Of a DNA stretch of 64,000 bases, positions 22,950 through 34,690 are shown piece by piece. This stretch comes from Symbiodinium natans (Eukaryota; Sar; Dinophyceae; Suessiales; Symbiodiniaceae). The notes beneath the pieces were generated by a model, which saw only the letters and a program-made list of their open reading frames with translations, ran no database searches and was not told the DNA's origin. Where the stretch lies: NCBI GenBank assembly GCA_905221605.1, contig CAJNDS010000202.1:248001-312000 (forward strand). Reading direction: 5' to 3'. Within the stretch, counting starts at the first letter, position 1. Every line of letters begins with the position of its first letter. The position numbers and the translations under genes are program-made.

Positions 22950-25900
22950 GTCCCTAGAGCCTACAAGCACAAAAAAAACCTCACACCCATGAGCCCAGCC
23001 ACGATCGATGCCGCACCCAAGCCCTGACTCGAACCCAGTCCTTAGTTCCCAAGAAAAAGCAGCGACTTAGGGACAGCATTCTTCTCGGTGATCGGGGACT
23101 CGGATTCAGGGCCTTGTTGGTTGACTTCTTGGGGTGCATGTGGAGCTCTCAACCAGAGCTTAAACCCCAAGCCTACTTTTGCCTTTCCGTGGGCCTCCGT
23201 CATCCCCGACCCTCAGCAGTCTCGTGAGCTTTGAACGATACGCTTTGAAACGTGTTCCTAAGCACGCTCCTCTCAAAGCCAATCAATCTCTCTCTCTCTC
23301 TCTCTTTTTCTAAAACACCTAGACTCAGACTGTTGGCTTTGACGAGCCCAAGAACCCTTGTGCAAGGAGTATAGACCTCTAACTACATCTAGGGAACTTA
23401 TTTGGGTTTCCCATTGCGAGTTCACACATCCCATATGCTGTGGCAACTAGGGAGGCTGCACGGGGCTTTGGGACCCTCGTAGTACTTAGACAATCACCCC
23501 ATGGACTTCAGTGCTGGTGGACCCACGGCTTCAGGGTGTATAAGGCTTTGTAGGTTTGTGGTTTGCAGCTTGTAAGGCTTCCTAGCAGTGGCTTTAAGGG
23601 CATTGGGGCCTTCAAGAGGTTCTAAGGGGTTTGAGTTAAGGGGCTTTAAAAGGGTTTAGGGGCTTTCGGAGAGTTGGGAGTCGACGCTGAATATTTTTGA
23701 GAAAGAGAAGGTTGACAAGTGGCTCCACGGCGCTGCCTCAGCATGGCCTGATAGCATTTGAAGGCCTCGGCTGTAGCTCTGCATCCCGTATCTTAGTTAC
23801 TGAGGTCATAAGCCCCCTAAGAGTGTACACTTTTGGTTTTGTAGAGATTACAGTATCCCAAAAAGTGTAAAGTGTACTCACTCAGCTGCTAAGGTACATA
23901 TACCTCATATAGGCCCTGTATACTTAAATTGCAACTTATATCCCCTACATTACCCCTAAGGTCCCTTTACAAGGGTCTGTGCGGCGGCCAAGACACGAAC
24001 AAACGCCGGTTGCAAAGGGAATACCTCAGCCGGCATGATGTGTGAGGGCTGGTTTGAGTTAGGACCGCAGACAAAAGGCATCGATAAGGGAAGCCGAAGC
24101 CTAGGGCAGCCACATCGTGGCTTCATGCCAAGAAGCTTTATTGGCAGGAAATTGAATGGAGTACGAGTGGGCAGATCATGTCTGCTGTTTTGGGCTTGGT
24201 TTTGACGGCTTTTGCTTGTTGGGGTTTGAAAGGGGTAGGGGTTTCTGGGTGGTGGAACTGCAAGTCGGGGAGTCTAAACTGGCTTTAGAGTCTCTTTACC
24301 ACCTGCCTAGCTGACACATTGCACACAGCACTGGCGATAGCAGACTGGTTTAGGGCTGGGGGGTGTAACCATGAGTACCCAAGGCACAGCCGATTCTCGT
24401 ACTTCACGACCTCGAGGCAGTTATGAGGTCTGTGCCGTGTCGGTTACATGGGCTCTCTCGTGAACTTCTCGGTGCTTTGTGTGCCAGGTTTTGGCGACTC
24501 ACCCAAGCGCACCCGCTTTGAAATAGGGGGGTGGGGGTGGCCGGATGGGGTGGTGAGTGCGCTTTGGGCTTGTCATGTGAGGGTGCCCCCCCGAGCTCTT
24601 GTAAGTTTCAAACGGCTTGTGCCGGCGTTGCATAAACCCGTCCCATTGTTTTGTTGTCTATACTTTCAAACTTGGTGCACCTCCCCCCCCCCCTCTCCGC
24701 CACTTGCTTAAAGTGCAGAAATGGATCTTATGAAGAGCCTGTGATTTTGAGAGGTTACGCCCGCCACGTCGGAAGTCTCACAGCGCCTAGGAAAGGCTTC
24801 CTTCTTCTCAGTTTGAGCCAGTCCGGAAACCCCTCTTGAAAACTTCAGAGGGAACTGGGTCTTTTGCACCTAAACGGGTGGAGGGAACTGGGTCTTTTAC
24901 ACCGAAACAAGTTGCGAACCCGAGGACCCGAGAATTTAGCGCATCCATGCACCCCCCCCCCCACCCACCTCAATGCGCAGTCTTTCATCTTGCTCCATGT
25001 CGACCTGGGCAACAGGAGATTACACACATCTGGTCCACTGCCTTAAAATGCATTTTGAGGCTGTTGCCGCTTCGCCCGAGAAAGCTTATGCATGAAAGCC
25101 CCCATTCACTATACTCACTCCAACAGCTGCGAAGAGCCTCAAGCGCTTGCCAGGGCGCTCGGCCCCTGTCCAAATCGACAGACAGGGAGCGAATGGGCAA
25201 ACCACGCTTCTCGCCGTGCGAGAACCTCAACTCAAGCCCTCTAAACTTGAAGGTTCGCGCTTCGCGGGTTTAGAGTTTAGGGTCACCCGTACTCCCTCTA
25301 TATGGGCTAGGCCACAAGATGTGTGATTCTCTTGGGAATTCAGGCTGCCTACTGGGTTGTGCGTTTGGGACTTTTTGTAAGGGATCGGAATGAAGGCTTG
25401 GGTTCAAAATTCGACTAGGAAGCCCTAAGGCCGAAACCCACACCGGAGATTTCAGTTACCCTTCCCTTGCCATCCACCAGATTCTGTTTCGGTGGGGGGG
25501 GGGGGGGGGCGAGCCCTCTCAATCATCAGACCTTTTTTTGACTCCAGGCTCAGCCATCAGACCTAAACCCGAAACCCGGATTAAGATCTTAGGTCCGACT
25601 TGTTGAGGACACAGCTGCCCGTCCGGCTGCTTGAAGCCTTTGCCACAACTTTGAGCTACCGCTCTGTCAACGACGCGTTGGTAGTTCTCCAAATTAGGGT
25701 CCCCGTTTAGGTCCCCTATGTAGTACGGCACCCTTAAAGAAGGACTCCCCAAAGGGACCATCGTTTAGAATAAACCCTAAACCCTAACCCCTACACCCTA
25801 AACCCTAAACCCGTATGCCTGCTGCATGTTTAGGGAAGGGTGGTGTGTCTCCTCCAGGCCACTAAAAAAAAACTTACACCTCACGGCTGCCTTGCAGCCC

Positions 25901-26240
25901 AAAGTTCCACATGGTGGGTTGTACGAAAATACGGGACACCGACAATAGAATTTCAAATAGTAGGATTCCCAAATAAGAATTTCCCTTCTAATCAGGTGCC
26001 ATTTAATTTCGGAACCATGCAATGAGCTGTACTTAGCGCAAAAAATACCCTCATTCTTGCCCTCATCATGGCAACTGAAGTGGAACGTGCACGCCAGAAC
26101 TCTCAACAAGCCTATTCCGGACCCTTACAGAAGGAAGAGGGCTACCCCCCGTATATACCCTTTACAAATTAAGGGCCCATACATCAGAACCCTGTAAGGG
26201 AGGCAAGGAACCACATTACGCGCCCTTGAAACTACCCTTC
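22950..26240. other. Sparse stretch with MITE copies and weak coding islands
   Basis: It holds a TC microsatellite (23288-23306), a family D MITE (23792-23894), weak minus-strand islands at about 24995-25230 (contains DLDRGRAPWQALEALRSCWS) and 25590-25690, a G run at 25494-25509, and a foldback at 25684-25762. No gene can be assembled. Confidence 0.4.
23792..23894. mobile_element. MITE-like family D copy
   Basis: Ends CTTAGTTACTGAGG and CACTCAGCTGCTAAGG are inverted repeats. Inside is GTGTACACTTTTGG...AGTATCCC. Related copies are at 41454-41540 and 47651-47820. Confidence 0.7.
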
Positions 26241-26243
26241 TAG

Positions 26244-26307
26244 ACAGGGAGCACCGAGGAGATGGTTGTGTGCGTGTAGAAAAGCTCGTCGACGGGGACC
26301 TTGGAAG
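26244..26307 (-). CDS. Exon with ParB/sulfiredoxin-like motif (tentative)
   Basis: It reads SKVPVDELFYTHTTISSVLP on the minus strand. The pattern VPVDEL(F/Y)YTH..IS recalls the N-terminal strand and turn of ParB-like nuclease-fold proteins common in dinoflagellates. Only about 20 residues are visible, so the assignment is a guess. Confidence 0.35.
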
Positions 26308-26537
26308 CTGTTTAAGGTTTTAGGGTTCAGGGCTTGGGGTTCTAGGGTTTAGGGTTTAGGGTTCAGGGTCCAGGGCTTGGGGTTTTAGGGGTCTCGGGTT
26401 TTAGGGTTCAGGGTTTTAGGCTTGAGGGTTTTCAGGGTTTAGGTACACTGAAGCACTGACACCCTCAGAGTTTGTAGAAGTAGGGGTTTTGGGCTTATGG
26501 CAGTCTTGGCCTTGTTGGGGACTTTGGGACTTTATGG

Positions 26538-26625
26538 CTTCGGCCCGAGTTCAATGTGTTTGCAGCTTGAGAAGCTGAATACCTTCAACTTCGGACCCCG
26601 CCACTGCACGACTTCTCTGACCTAC
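26538..26625 (-). CDS. Possible exon, unidentified
   Basis: Minus frame REVVQWRGPKLKVFSFSSCK, open to CKHIELGPKP before a stop. A plus-strand frame overlaps. It may belong with the neighbouring exons. Confidence 0.3.
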
Positions 26626-26869
26626 AGCCCCCCCCCCCCCCTCCCCCCACAAATCAAAAAAACTTTGAAGCCCCGAAGCCTCCAGACTCCTAAGCCATAT
26701 ACTCCCTGTAGAACCATCCAAAGATTAGACATGCAAACAAGCAAAGCTCCTAAGGAAGACTCTAGTCCCCCATAAATGCGTGACAGACTCCACAAACAAA
26801 CTGAGGAGTGCATATATGATGTATATTATGCAAAACAAAGTTCAGCTAGTGACAGTACAATACTCCTCT

Positions 26870-26960
26870 TAGAACCCTACAAAACACAACATATTTAACA
26901 TCCTCTTGGGTTTTATACAAACAAAAAAATCATTCCCAAGCGGGATATAGAGTAGGGCGT
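26870..26960. mobile_element. Family K element copy
   Basis: It shares CATCCTCTTGGGTTTTATA..AACAAA and GGGATATAGA with the element at 49332-49427. Like that copy, it adjoins a minus-strand coding island (about 26955-27043, with NLACEGESRSPQAARDCPRP). Confidence 0.6.
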
Positions 26961-27286
26961 ATGCACCCTTACGATTGCACGGACGTGGACAGTCCCGCGC
27001 GGCCTGGGGGCTTCGACTCTCACCCTCGCAGGCGAGGTTGATGTAAACCCGAAACCCCAATTTTGGAGTCAGGGCTCCGGATTTAGTGGCCCAGCGCTTG
27101 TAAACCCTAAAACCCCTTTTGCAAACCCTACACCCTATACGTACTTATGAAACTTGTAGCCCTAAACCCTAAACCCTAAATCCTAAATCCAGGCCTCTGA
27201 AGTCTGCCGGGTAAGTATGCTGACACACAGGCGCGAGGCACAAATCCTAAACCCTAAACTCCTAAACCGGGTCAGCATGTTAAGCC

Positions 27287-30113
27287 GCTCAGGCCCGAGC
27301 CAGGTACTCCCAAGAAGAGCGATCCGACCAGATGCCGCTTCCGTACAGGGCCTGGGTCTAGTGTTTAGGGTTTTTAAATAGGGTTTAGGGTTTAGGGTTT
27401 AGGGGTGGTTTGCAAATTTTTTCAAAAGCATCATCACAATGCCCGGACTTCTGTGGACTTCGGTGGCTTTGTTTTTTCCCCCACATCAAGCAAGCACCCC
27501 TCGACCTCAAGCCAATGCAACTGCGCGGGTCGACGTGCCACGGTTCTTGCTGAAATTGTCTTCAGAAGCTTCAATTGCTGTGGGAGCTGAGTCTGAGACC
27601 TCCCGACTCCGCTAAATGTGTATCTTGGGTTGTGCTGAGGGCTCCAGGCATGGAGGACCCCTACCTTTGCTTCCCCCTCTACTTGGTGACGATTCTGTGG
27701 AAGTGGTCAGGTGATTCCGAAGCGAGAACATGGCCTGACACCGGCACTTCCTCATGCGCCGCATTGGCCGAATGATCCAAGTCTTACCACGCTTTTTTGA
27801 CCGCATAAGTAGCAAAGACGCATCCATATTTGAATCGAGCAGTTTCGGGTAGTCAGTTCTGCTGTGAGTTCTACATAGTTCTACCTACTAGGGGATCCCT
27901 GTTTTAAACAAGAGGTTTGAGACTGACCTCGGCCCATGGACGCACAACTCCCTCCCAAGAGTGTAACCGGCCTACCCACTCTAACCCATGAAAACAAGAC
28001 CCTACTAGGGACCCTGGATCTTCTTCCCCTACATAACCCCTATATATACCGCAAAATAGCCCCTATATACAAAGTAGCCCCAAAATAGCCCCCAAATAAC
28101 CTGAGAAGGCTCCCTCCTTTGGTTGCAAAGAGCTCTATCCCGGTGCTGGAACTGCAGCCAAGCATCCTCTGGTCCTCCATTCTCGTAGAAGATTCCTGAC
28201 GCAGCTGGTGTGCCCCGCAGCTCGTTTAGGGTTTAGGGAACCCATATGGTAAGATGCATTCCGGAATCAAGGGATAAACCTTACACTGCTCCGCGCACGA
28301 GGATTTGGGGACCTTTCCCACTCCTGAAGCGTTACCCAGAGTTCAACATAAGGAAGGCACCCCTTAAGCTCTTATAGTACCTAAACCCTAAACCCTAAAC
28401 CCTTATTCTGTGAGTACCATGTGTTCCTGTCAAGTCAACAAGACCATGGAGTGAGCTTCTGGTCCTCAGAGTCAGGGTAGAAGCAGCCAAGTATCTCTAG
28501 GTTGCCTAGAAAACGAATAGTCCACACGGTGCCTCTAGGGTAGATCAAGGAACAGAAGATATTTCTTGGGAATCGAAGGGTGAATTTTGCAGCCGGAGAC
28601 GACTGGCGGAGACTATCCCAAAATAGCACTGCATCATCTTGCATCGCAAGTCTTTAACATTCAATAGACCCTACATGTTGTCTGGGAGGCGGGTACTGTT
28701 AGAGGGTGTGAGTACCCAATACATTCGAAAGACGACGTTGCAGACATCGGAATATAGCCTCCTCCTTTGAAGAACAAGAGTTCCCAATCCTCGCCCCCAA
28801 CATTACCCTGCCCCCCCCCCCCTCCCCACATTATAAATATTCCGTCATCATCTAAAGTATGATTCCTTCACTAATTTGTTTTGGGGGTGTGCAGAGGAGA
28901 TTGCTTAACCAGCCCTGGGGCTACAAAGAAAGGTCGGGAACCTACTGAACAACGGTTACTTGTAGATTTCTACAGGTTATGTGTGGAGGTACAAACAGTT
29001 AGCTTAACCCAGGTAAAGATGCGTAACACACTGCACGCAACCATCCCAGCACCGCTCCAGAAATCAATTGTTCTTGCCGCCGCGGGGCGCCACAAGACTT
29101 CGACAACCTCTTTCCTTAGCACGGGCGGGTTAGGGTCAACTTAAGGAACCCTTCAAACAAGGAAGAGCCATTGCATGGTTTTGTAGATGCTGTTTAAGAG
29201 GCTTGGCATTTTAGGCTGGGGTTCAGGCTAGGGTCAGGGGGGTGGGTTGTCCCAAGGGTCCGGAGATGCTCTTGAGATCCGAAACTGCCAAGGGCTCTGA
29301 CACGTAAAAACCCTTTTGCAACAGGCTTCGTACTTCGCCTGGCTCGCACTCGCAGGGCCTGTTCTCTGAACAAGGCAAGCAAGGAAGTATCTGAAAAAAC
29401 AACAACAAGAGAAAATGCATGTTCTAGCAGCGGCTACACTGAATTGGGAGGTCTCGCCGGCATCACGCGTCTTGGCCCTCAGCATCATCTTCGGGTTGCA
29501 TGGCTCGATCTCGCCACTCGTCTTGAGCTTGTCGTTCAGCACGTCTCCGTAATTTTGCCTCTCGTCTTCTCTGATAGTGCTGTTCTCGGAGGAGCTCAAG
29601 GGGCAGAGTCTCGCGTGAAGAAAAGGAACAGCACGTGTCGGCACGATCACTATGCCATCCCACTGGCTTGTCTGGCACCGAGGAAGGAGGTGGATTGCAA
29701 TACTTGTCTGATTGCAGGGCCTCCTCCAGGTGGTATACCTCTGATTGCAGCTTCTGAATGAGAGCGTCCTGCTGTTTTGCCATTTCCTCAGCTTGCGCGA
29801 ACTGCACTCTAACCTGGCTCATTACATCGTCCATGAGAGTTCGGCATTGAACTTCCGTGATGATGTTGGCCTCGGTTTGTGTGGATTGTGGAAGCGTCCT
29901 TTGCTCACTAACCATGATGGCATCGTACAGTCTGATCTCAGAAGATCCGGGAAGCAGAAAAGGCGCAACAGCATCATCTCGCACAGAGTACTCAGCGGTC
30001 AGAGCATACAGGGCGGAACCCAAATGATCCACCACCTGCTGTTCCTTCAGCCTGCGAGAAAGTCGGAGCGAGAATCCGAGGGAAGATGCTAGTTTCCTGC
30101 GATTGCTCTCCAT
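27287..30113 (-). CDS. Unidentified multi-exon gene with clear 5' end
   Basis: The gene opens at the ATG at 30113. Islands follow in order on the minus strand: 29463-30113; about 29240-29395 (NRPCECEPGEVRSLLQKGFY); about 28975-29135 (VVEVLWRPAAARTIDFWSGA); about 28440-28650 (MQDDAVLFWDSLRQSSPAAK); 28118-28225 (LRGTPAASGIFYENGGPEDA); 27686-27772 (HEEVPVSGHVLASESPDHFH); 27495-27565; and 27287-27352 (LYGSGIWSDRSSWEYLARA). All are free of stops and unlike the surrounding repeats. I do not recognise the family, and the islands could be two genes. Confidence 0.5.
29463..30113 (-). CDS. 216-codon first exon, coiled-coil protein, unidentified
   Basis: It begins MESNRRKLASSLGFSLRLSR. A hydrophobic/charged helical stretch around residues 95-135 (QVRVQFAQAEEMAKQQDALI then QKLQSEVYHLEEALQ) looks like a coiled coil. 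A basic helix near the C-terminus (YQRRREAKLRRRAERQAQDE) precedes an acidic tail. The frame ends in TGA right after GQDA, so this may be a whole small protein or a first exon using a GC donor (GCGTGA). A CCCTAAA/ATTAAACCCT tract lies upstream (30177-30270), where a promoter would be. Confidence 0.6.
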   Translation of the reverse strand: MESNRRKLASSLGFSLRLSRRLKEQQVVDHLGSALYALTAEYSVRDDAVAPFLLPGSSEIRLYDAIMVSEQRTLPQSTQTEANIITEVQCRTLMDDVMSQVRVQFAQAEEMAKQQDALIQKLQSEVYHLEEALQSDKYCNPPPSSVPDKPVGWHSDRADTCCSFSSRETLPLELLREQHYQRRREAKLRRRAERQAQDEWRDRAMQPEDDAEGQDA

Positions 30114-31500
30114 GGAAGCTCACGGGTACTTGCACTCAATTGGGCTGCCCATTTGGACCTCGTAGCAAAATGGCTCCTAAACCCTTAATTACTAAGCCCT
30201 AAATTACTAAACCCTAAACCCTAAACCCATTAAACCCTATTAAACCCTAAACCCTATTAAACCCTAAACCCAATCCCCAATCAACTTGCGTGCGCTTCTG
30301 TCCCAGAGTCGGTCCAGTCAGGTTGCTTGGGAATGGATCCATCATCGACTTGGCCATGCTTGCGCGAACCTGAACGGTGAGCCCCGAAACATAAAAAAAA
30401 AAAAAAAAAAAAAAAACTATTCTTCCTGATGAGCTGGAAGGGCAATATGGGGATTGTGAAACATAAAAAACTATTCTTCCTGATGAGCTGGAAGGGTAAC
30501 ATTATGGGGATTGTGAATTATCTTCTTGTGGGGGGTTCTTAAGCAAGTAGTAGTGAGGGTGTGAAATAAGTTTTACTTCGAGCATCCCCACCTTGATCCT
30601 CGTGAACAAGAAAGGAGGCAAATAAGAGGCTCAAACAAAGACACATTGATTCAACTACGCTTTCCTAGTTTTTGCTTGCAACTGGGGTTGGGCACTCCCA
30701 AGGAGTCTCTGGGATTGGGCACTCCAGGGAACCTCTGGAGTTGGGAGTTTGTCGGGTTGGGCACTCCAGGAGACTCTGGGGTTGGGCACTCCAGGGAGTC
30801 TCTAGGAGTAGACCGGGCGAGGAGAAGAGTTCCGGGCGAGGAGAAGAGTTGAGTTTAAAATCTAACAACCCCACCCCGAAGGTGGGGGAAATATTCTTCC
30901 TTATAAGGGTAATATGGGGATTATTAATTACATTCTTGTGGGATTTCTGAAGCACATAGTAGTGAGGGTATGGAAGAGGCCAGGGCGTGGGCAAAGATGC
31001 TCAAGTGCGAAGGGTTGGGCAGCGTGCGCGTTACTGTTAAACAGAAGCTGACACGTTGCTGCACATGTGCAGGGGTTCCTCAGTTAATCTCTACCATACA
31101 CCGCCCTTCAAAGCGGGATTTTTGCACGCGGCCCGGGCGAATCTCGCAACAAGGCGGCTTACATCTCGGCTTACATCTTGACGCCGAAGCTACTGCCGCC
31201 AAGCAGCCTGCCTGGTAACCTCGTCTGCAAGCACTTGGAAATCCTTGCGGACGTTTCCCACACTTTGAGGCCTGTCAGGGAGACTGCAACGGACAATCCT
31301 CAACCGCAAAGACGCTGCATCCGAGCACTACATCTTAGAGGTTTGGAGGAGAAAGCTTTGCATCGGAGCACGCAATCTTAGATTTGATAGGGGTTTGCTT
31401 TGCGGTTGTAGAACTGCATACGGTTTAGGCCTACATCTTCATCCCGCCCACCTCGTGCCGGCCGGGGCGCTGAGGCTGCGCCTCGGAGCCCGCGGGCGCT
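30114..31500. other. Upstream region with repeats, no supported gene
   Basis: It contains CCCTAAA tracts (30177-30270), a 22-base A run (30391-30412), two copies of a 45-bp segment (CTATTCTTCCTGATGAGCTG... at about 30416 and 30470), a related family L segment at about 30885-30970, and a short GGGTTGGGCACTCC repeat (30690-30800). Weak plus frames at 30970-31381 were not convincing. Confidence 0.5.
30412..30570. repeat. Family L repeat with internal duplication
   Basis: AACTATTCTTCCTGATGAGC occurs twice about 50 bp apart, followed by GTGGGGGGTTCTTAAGCAAG and TAGTAGTGAGGG. The second part recurs at about 30905-30970 and loosely at 49605-49720. Confidence 0.6.
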
Positions 31501-31505
31501 GGAGG

Positions 31506-32123
31506 TCACGGCCGGGCGCCCGCGTGCTCGGGCCGGCAAAGGCGCCGGGCCCTGCACCAACCTCGGTGGCTTCCTGTAAAGCCCTCTAAAAAGATATGCT
31601 CCTTATAATTAAGTCCCAGAATAAAGAACAATGTACAGCATGGAGCGTTAAAAAAAAAAAACTCCAATGGGCCAATACCTAGCAACAGCCTGACCTCCGG
31701 ATCCGGATCCGATTCCAGTAGTACCACCTCCGGCACCAGCTCTGGCACCACCTCCGGCACCGGCTCCAGCACCGGCTCCAGCACCGGCTCCAGCACCAGC
31801 TCCGCTTTCCCAAGTTTCCGGTGCTGTTCCGGCTCCACTCCCTGCTGTTCCGGCTCCGGCTCCGGCTGCTGTTCCGGTTGCTGTTCCGGCTCCGGTTGCT
31901 GTCCCGGCTCCGGTTGTTTTTCCAGCCTCAGGCCTGCTTTTGCCAAAGCTGCCCCATCTTTCTTCGTCCGCTCCGGCTCCGGCTCCTCCTCCCTCTGGCG
32001 CTGCCTGCTCAGCACCGTGCGCGGATGATCCTGGGCCGCCACGACCACCTGCATGCAAAAGCAATCCAGCTTCACAAGCTTTGCCCGCTTGTGATTGAGG
32101 TGGAGAAACCCGGGATTCAGCAT
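31506..32123 (-). CDS. Low-complexity Glu/Pro/Gln-rich frame
   Basis: A 205-codon minus frame starts MLNPGFLHLNHKRAKLVKLD and passes into (PE)n/(EQQPEP)n and (VLEP)n repeats made by a GGCTCCGGC-type microsatellite (about 31690-31990). An alternative frame gives Gly/Ala/Thr repeats. The non-repetitive first 70 residues look coding; the repeat half could be exon or expanded intron. Confidence 0.4.
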   Translation of the reverse strand: MLNPGFLHLNHKRAKLVKLDCFCMQVVVAAQDHPRTVLSRQRQREEEPEPERTKKDGAALAKAGLRLEKQPEPGQQPEPEQQPEQQPEPEPEQQGVEPEQHRKLGKAELVLEPVLEPVLEPVPEVVPELVPEVVLLESDPDPEVRLLLGIGPLEFFFFNAPCCTLFFILGLNYKEHIFLEGFTGSHRGWCRARRLCRPEHAGARP

Positions 32124-33070
32124 GCTATGTGTATATATTTATATAATATACACATGCATATATCTATATGTACACATCAATTTCTGCACGTGTATCTTCA
32201 ATCTCAAAGTTGCGGGTGTGCTTCAGATGCAGTAGCCTGAGCCCAACCTCTACATCACACATGCACATGAACGCCTAACCCCCCGCACTTGCTAAACTCA
32301 AAACAGGGAATGGGCTTGGGGTGCCGATGACGATTAAATCTTGCATAGAAATTAGACCCTCATAGAACTTGTGTAAGATTTCATTCCAAAGAAACCCCAG
32401 AAAACAGCTGGGAACGCAAGGAAAGTTTCCGCCCGGCGCCGCCTCCAGTCGCTCCTGAGCCTTGCGCTGTGGCACCCTCTGGGGCCTGGCTGTCCGCGCC
32501 GGCGCCCCTGGCCGCGCCGCCGGTGCCGCCCTGGGGCTTTAGCCCAAAAGGAACCGGAACCCAAACCCTTTAAAAACCTAAGCCCTGAAATTTCCTGCCT
32601 ACTGTTTTCCTCATCCCAAGTGTAGTTGCTTAGGGATTGCATCCTGTTTGCTTCAAGCCCTAACACCCCAGTCCACATACTGCCTGCCCACCACCACCGC
32701 CGCCGCCACCGTGGCCGTGGCTTCGGGCGTGGCCTTCGCACACTCTATGTTTACGAAAAATGAGGAGATTTAGGGTTTAGGGGTGGATTTAGGGTGTATG
32801 TTAAGGCTTTATCGAGTCCTTCTTGGAGTTCAGCATGTTTAGGAAAAGTGAACTCTTTGTGGTCGAAATAAACTTTCTGCGATATATGGGGCTTTTTGTG
32901 CAGTGGCGTATACTATGGCCTTAGTGCATTAGGCTGCTCACCGCTGGTGGAGGGGGTTGTGAAGTTTCAGGTTGGATGTTGCAAAAGGCTTCGTGGTTGC
33001 ACGGGCACAAGCCTTACTCTGGGACCCGAGAGGCCTGGCGGCATTCTGGGTTTTTTGTTGGTTGGGAAAC
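32124..33070. other. Stretch with one weak open region
   Basis: A minus frame over 32352-32741 is Arg/Ala-rich and GC-rich (microsatellite-like CCGCCG near 32695). I see no family and no clear splice sites. Confidence 0.35.
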
Positions 33071-33074
33071 TGGG

Positions 33075-33665
33075 CTACAGGAGTTTTCCCTCCGGGGGGA
33101 TTCGGGACCGCGGTTTCGTGACCAGGTTCGACACTCTGGCAACTTCTCGTGTCAGGTGCGTGGAATCTTCTGGAATAATCCTGGCAGTGTCGAGTCGAGG
33201 GTCAGGTTTCGAAGGAAGTAGCCCAAAGGTTTGTGGACTTTGGATTGAAGGGGGCAGGTGGCACCTCAAGACTCAACCACAAAAAACCCTAAGCCCGAAA
33301 CAGCACCAAAATGGCCACCCAAAAATCCGAACTCACCAGCCAAACGCGCCTGTAAGCTACGAAGCCGTGCCAAGCCTGAATTCGCCTGCAACGACCTACC
33401 TCTTGGTAGCCCAGTAAACATATTGTAATAAGGGCCTTTTTTTTTTTTTTTGGGGGGGGGGGGGGGTGGTTTACAATATGCGTGACCTTGAAGCAAAAAA
33501 CGGAACAGGGTACCACAGGGGGGGGGGGGGTGGTGCCAAAGACCTGAAGCATCCCGCAGGATCACAGCCTTGTTGACTGGTCTCATCGTGCTCGCCATGT
33601 TGCCCCTGCTCTCTTTGCTGACCTCAGCTTGAGGAAGACTGCTTGGAGCTTGATGGTACTTATTA
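33075..33665 (-). CDS. Exons interrupted by a family B MITE, unidentified
   Basis: An upstream island at about 33540-33660 reads MASTMRPVNKAVILRDASGL. A downstream island at about 33337-33399 reads SLQANSGLARLRSLQARLA and ends at a strong GTGAGT donor. The MITE at 33402-33540 fills the intron between them. A further island at 33075-33265 has TARIIPEDSTHLTREVARVS. No family was recognised. Confidence 0.45.
33402..33540. mobile_element. MITE-like family B copy
   Basis: It begins CTTGGTAGCCCAGTAA and ends with a degraded GGTGCCAAAG. The interior has CATATTGTAATAAGGGCC, as in other family B copies, plus long T, G and C runs. Confidence 0.7.
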
Positions 33666-33780
33666 ACCAATTACAACTGTACTTATAACCCACTGTTAAG
33701 CCCCTTAAGTGCCCCAATATGGTTTTTAAGTACAGTCAGAAGTGGCTAGTAACTACCATGAACCTCCAAGTATCGACTCT
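33663..33780. mobile_element. Family H element copy
   Basis: It shares ACTTATAA...TTAAG.CCC, a central GGTT.TAAGTA and ACCATGAACCTCCAAGTA with 54285-54395. Both contain inverted ACTTATAA/TTATAAGT-type segments. Confidence 0.6.
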
Positions 33781-34461
33781 GGGATTATTGAGCTTTCGGC
33801 CTTTGTGAGGGCACTGGGCTTTCACAGGCAATGAGCCGAATGGCCCCTAACAGGGTTCCACAGCAGGCCACCTTGAACTCCCCCAACCCTTTGGATTCCG
33901 ACAACCCAAAAGTCAAGCCCGGACAGAGGTTCCAGGGTACCCCTGACCTTCCTGCTTAACGAAAAGGGACTCGGCTCCTGTCAAGCCCTGCACCTCGCCT
34001 GCCTGGAGGAAACTGCGCTGGGATTTTGGCTTAGACCCTTAGACCTTATATAGTCCTTAGGGCTCAGGGATTTAAAACTTAGGGCTTACAGCTTCGGGGC
34101 GTAGTAGGGGCTTAGGGCCTGTAGGGGCTAAGGGTCCTACGGTGCACCCCAAACATGAAACCGCACACCGCGCGCGCCCGGCTTGCTGCTGGGCGGCTGC
34201 CCGGGCCGGCACCCTTCACACAGGGATCTGCTGGGCCTAGGCAGCAGGCTTCCATGCTGTGTTGACTCTTTACCTTAAACCTCTCGAAACCTAGACCCCC
34301 AAAGCCTAAATCTCAAAACCCTCAGACCCCTCAGTCGAACCTTTTTGAGAAATAAGATCAAGAATCCATCGAGGGTTTGGGGTTGCAATCGGTTTGGGGA
34401 TGCTAGGCTAGGGCAAAAGGCCCGAAAAAGCAAGACATGTTACTTCACATGGTGAGGTATA

Positions 34462-34580
34462 TGGGGGTTTACGAAAGTAAGGGACCCCTAATCTAGTCCC
34501 CAAATAGTAAGATCTCCTTATAATGAGGACCCCTAATAAGGTACCCCCCTAATAAATATCGTAACCCCCCATATGTACTG
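34462..34580. mobile_element. MITE-like family E copy
   Basis: Inverted ends GGGGGTTTACGA and TCGTAACCCCCC-like. The interior is GGGACCCCTAAT...CCTTATAATGAGGACCCC. Relatives lie at 13648-13745, 21892-21965, 37975-38082, 52396-52505 and 60177-60232. Confidence 0.65.
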
Positions 34581-34608
34581 AAGGGGAGTACCATGGTCAC
34601 CGCTACAA

Positions 34609-34690
34609 AAAAATTAAAATGCCGAGCCTATGGTCACCAATGAGTCAAAGAGGTAGTCGCAAAATGAGGAGCGTGCCAGCTCAAAGAATC
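34609..34690 (-). CDS. Possible exon, unidentified
   Basis: It reads FFELARSSFCDYLFDSLVTI on the minus strand and then GSAF before a stop. It sits next to a family E MITE. Confidence 0.4.

Noticed and set aside
33300-33315. CAAAATGGC as a relict dinoflagellate spliced-leader sequence
   Set aside because: Only a short partial match to the spliced-leader end, with no upstream agreement.
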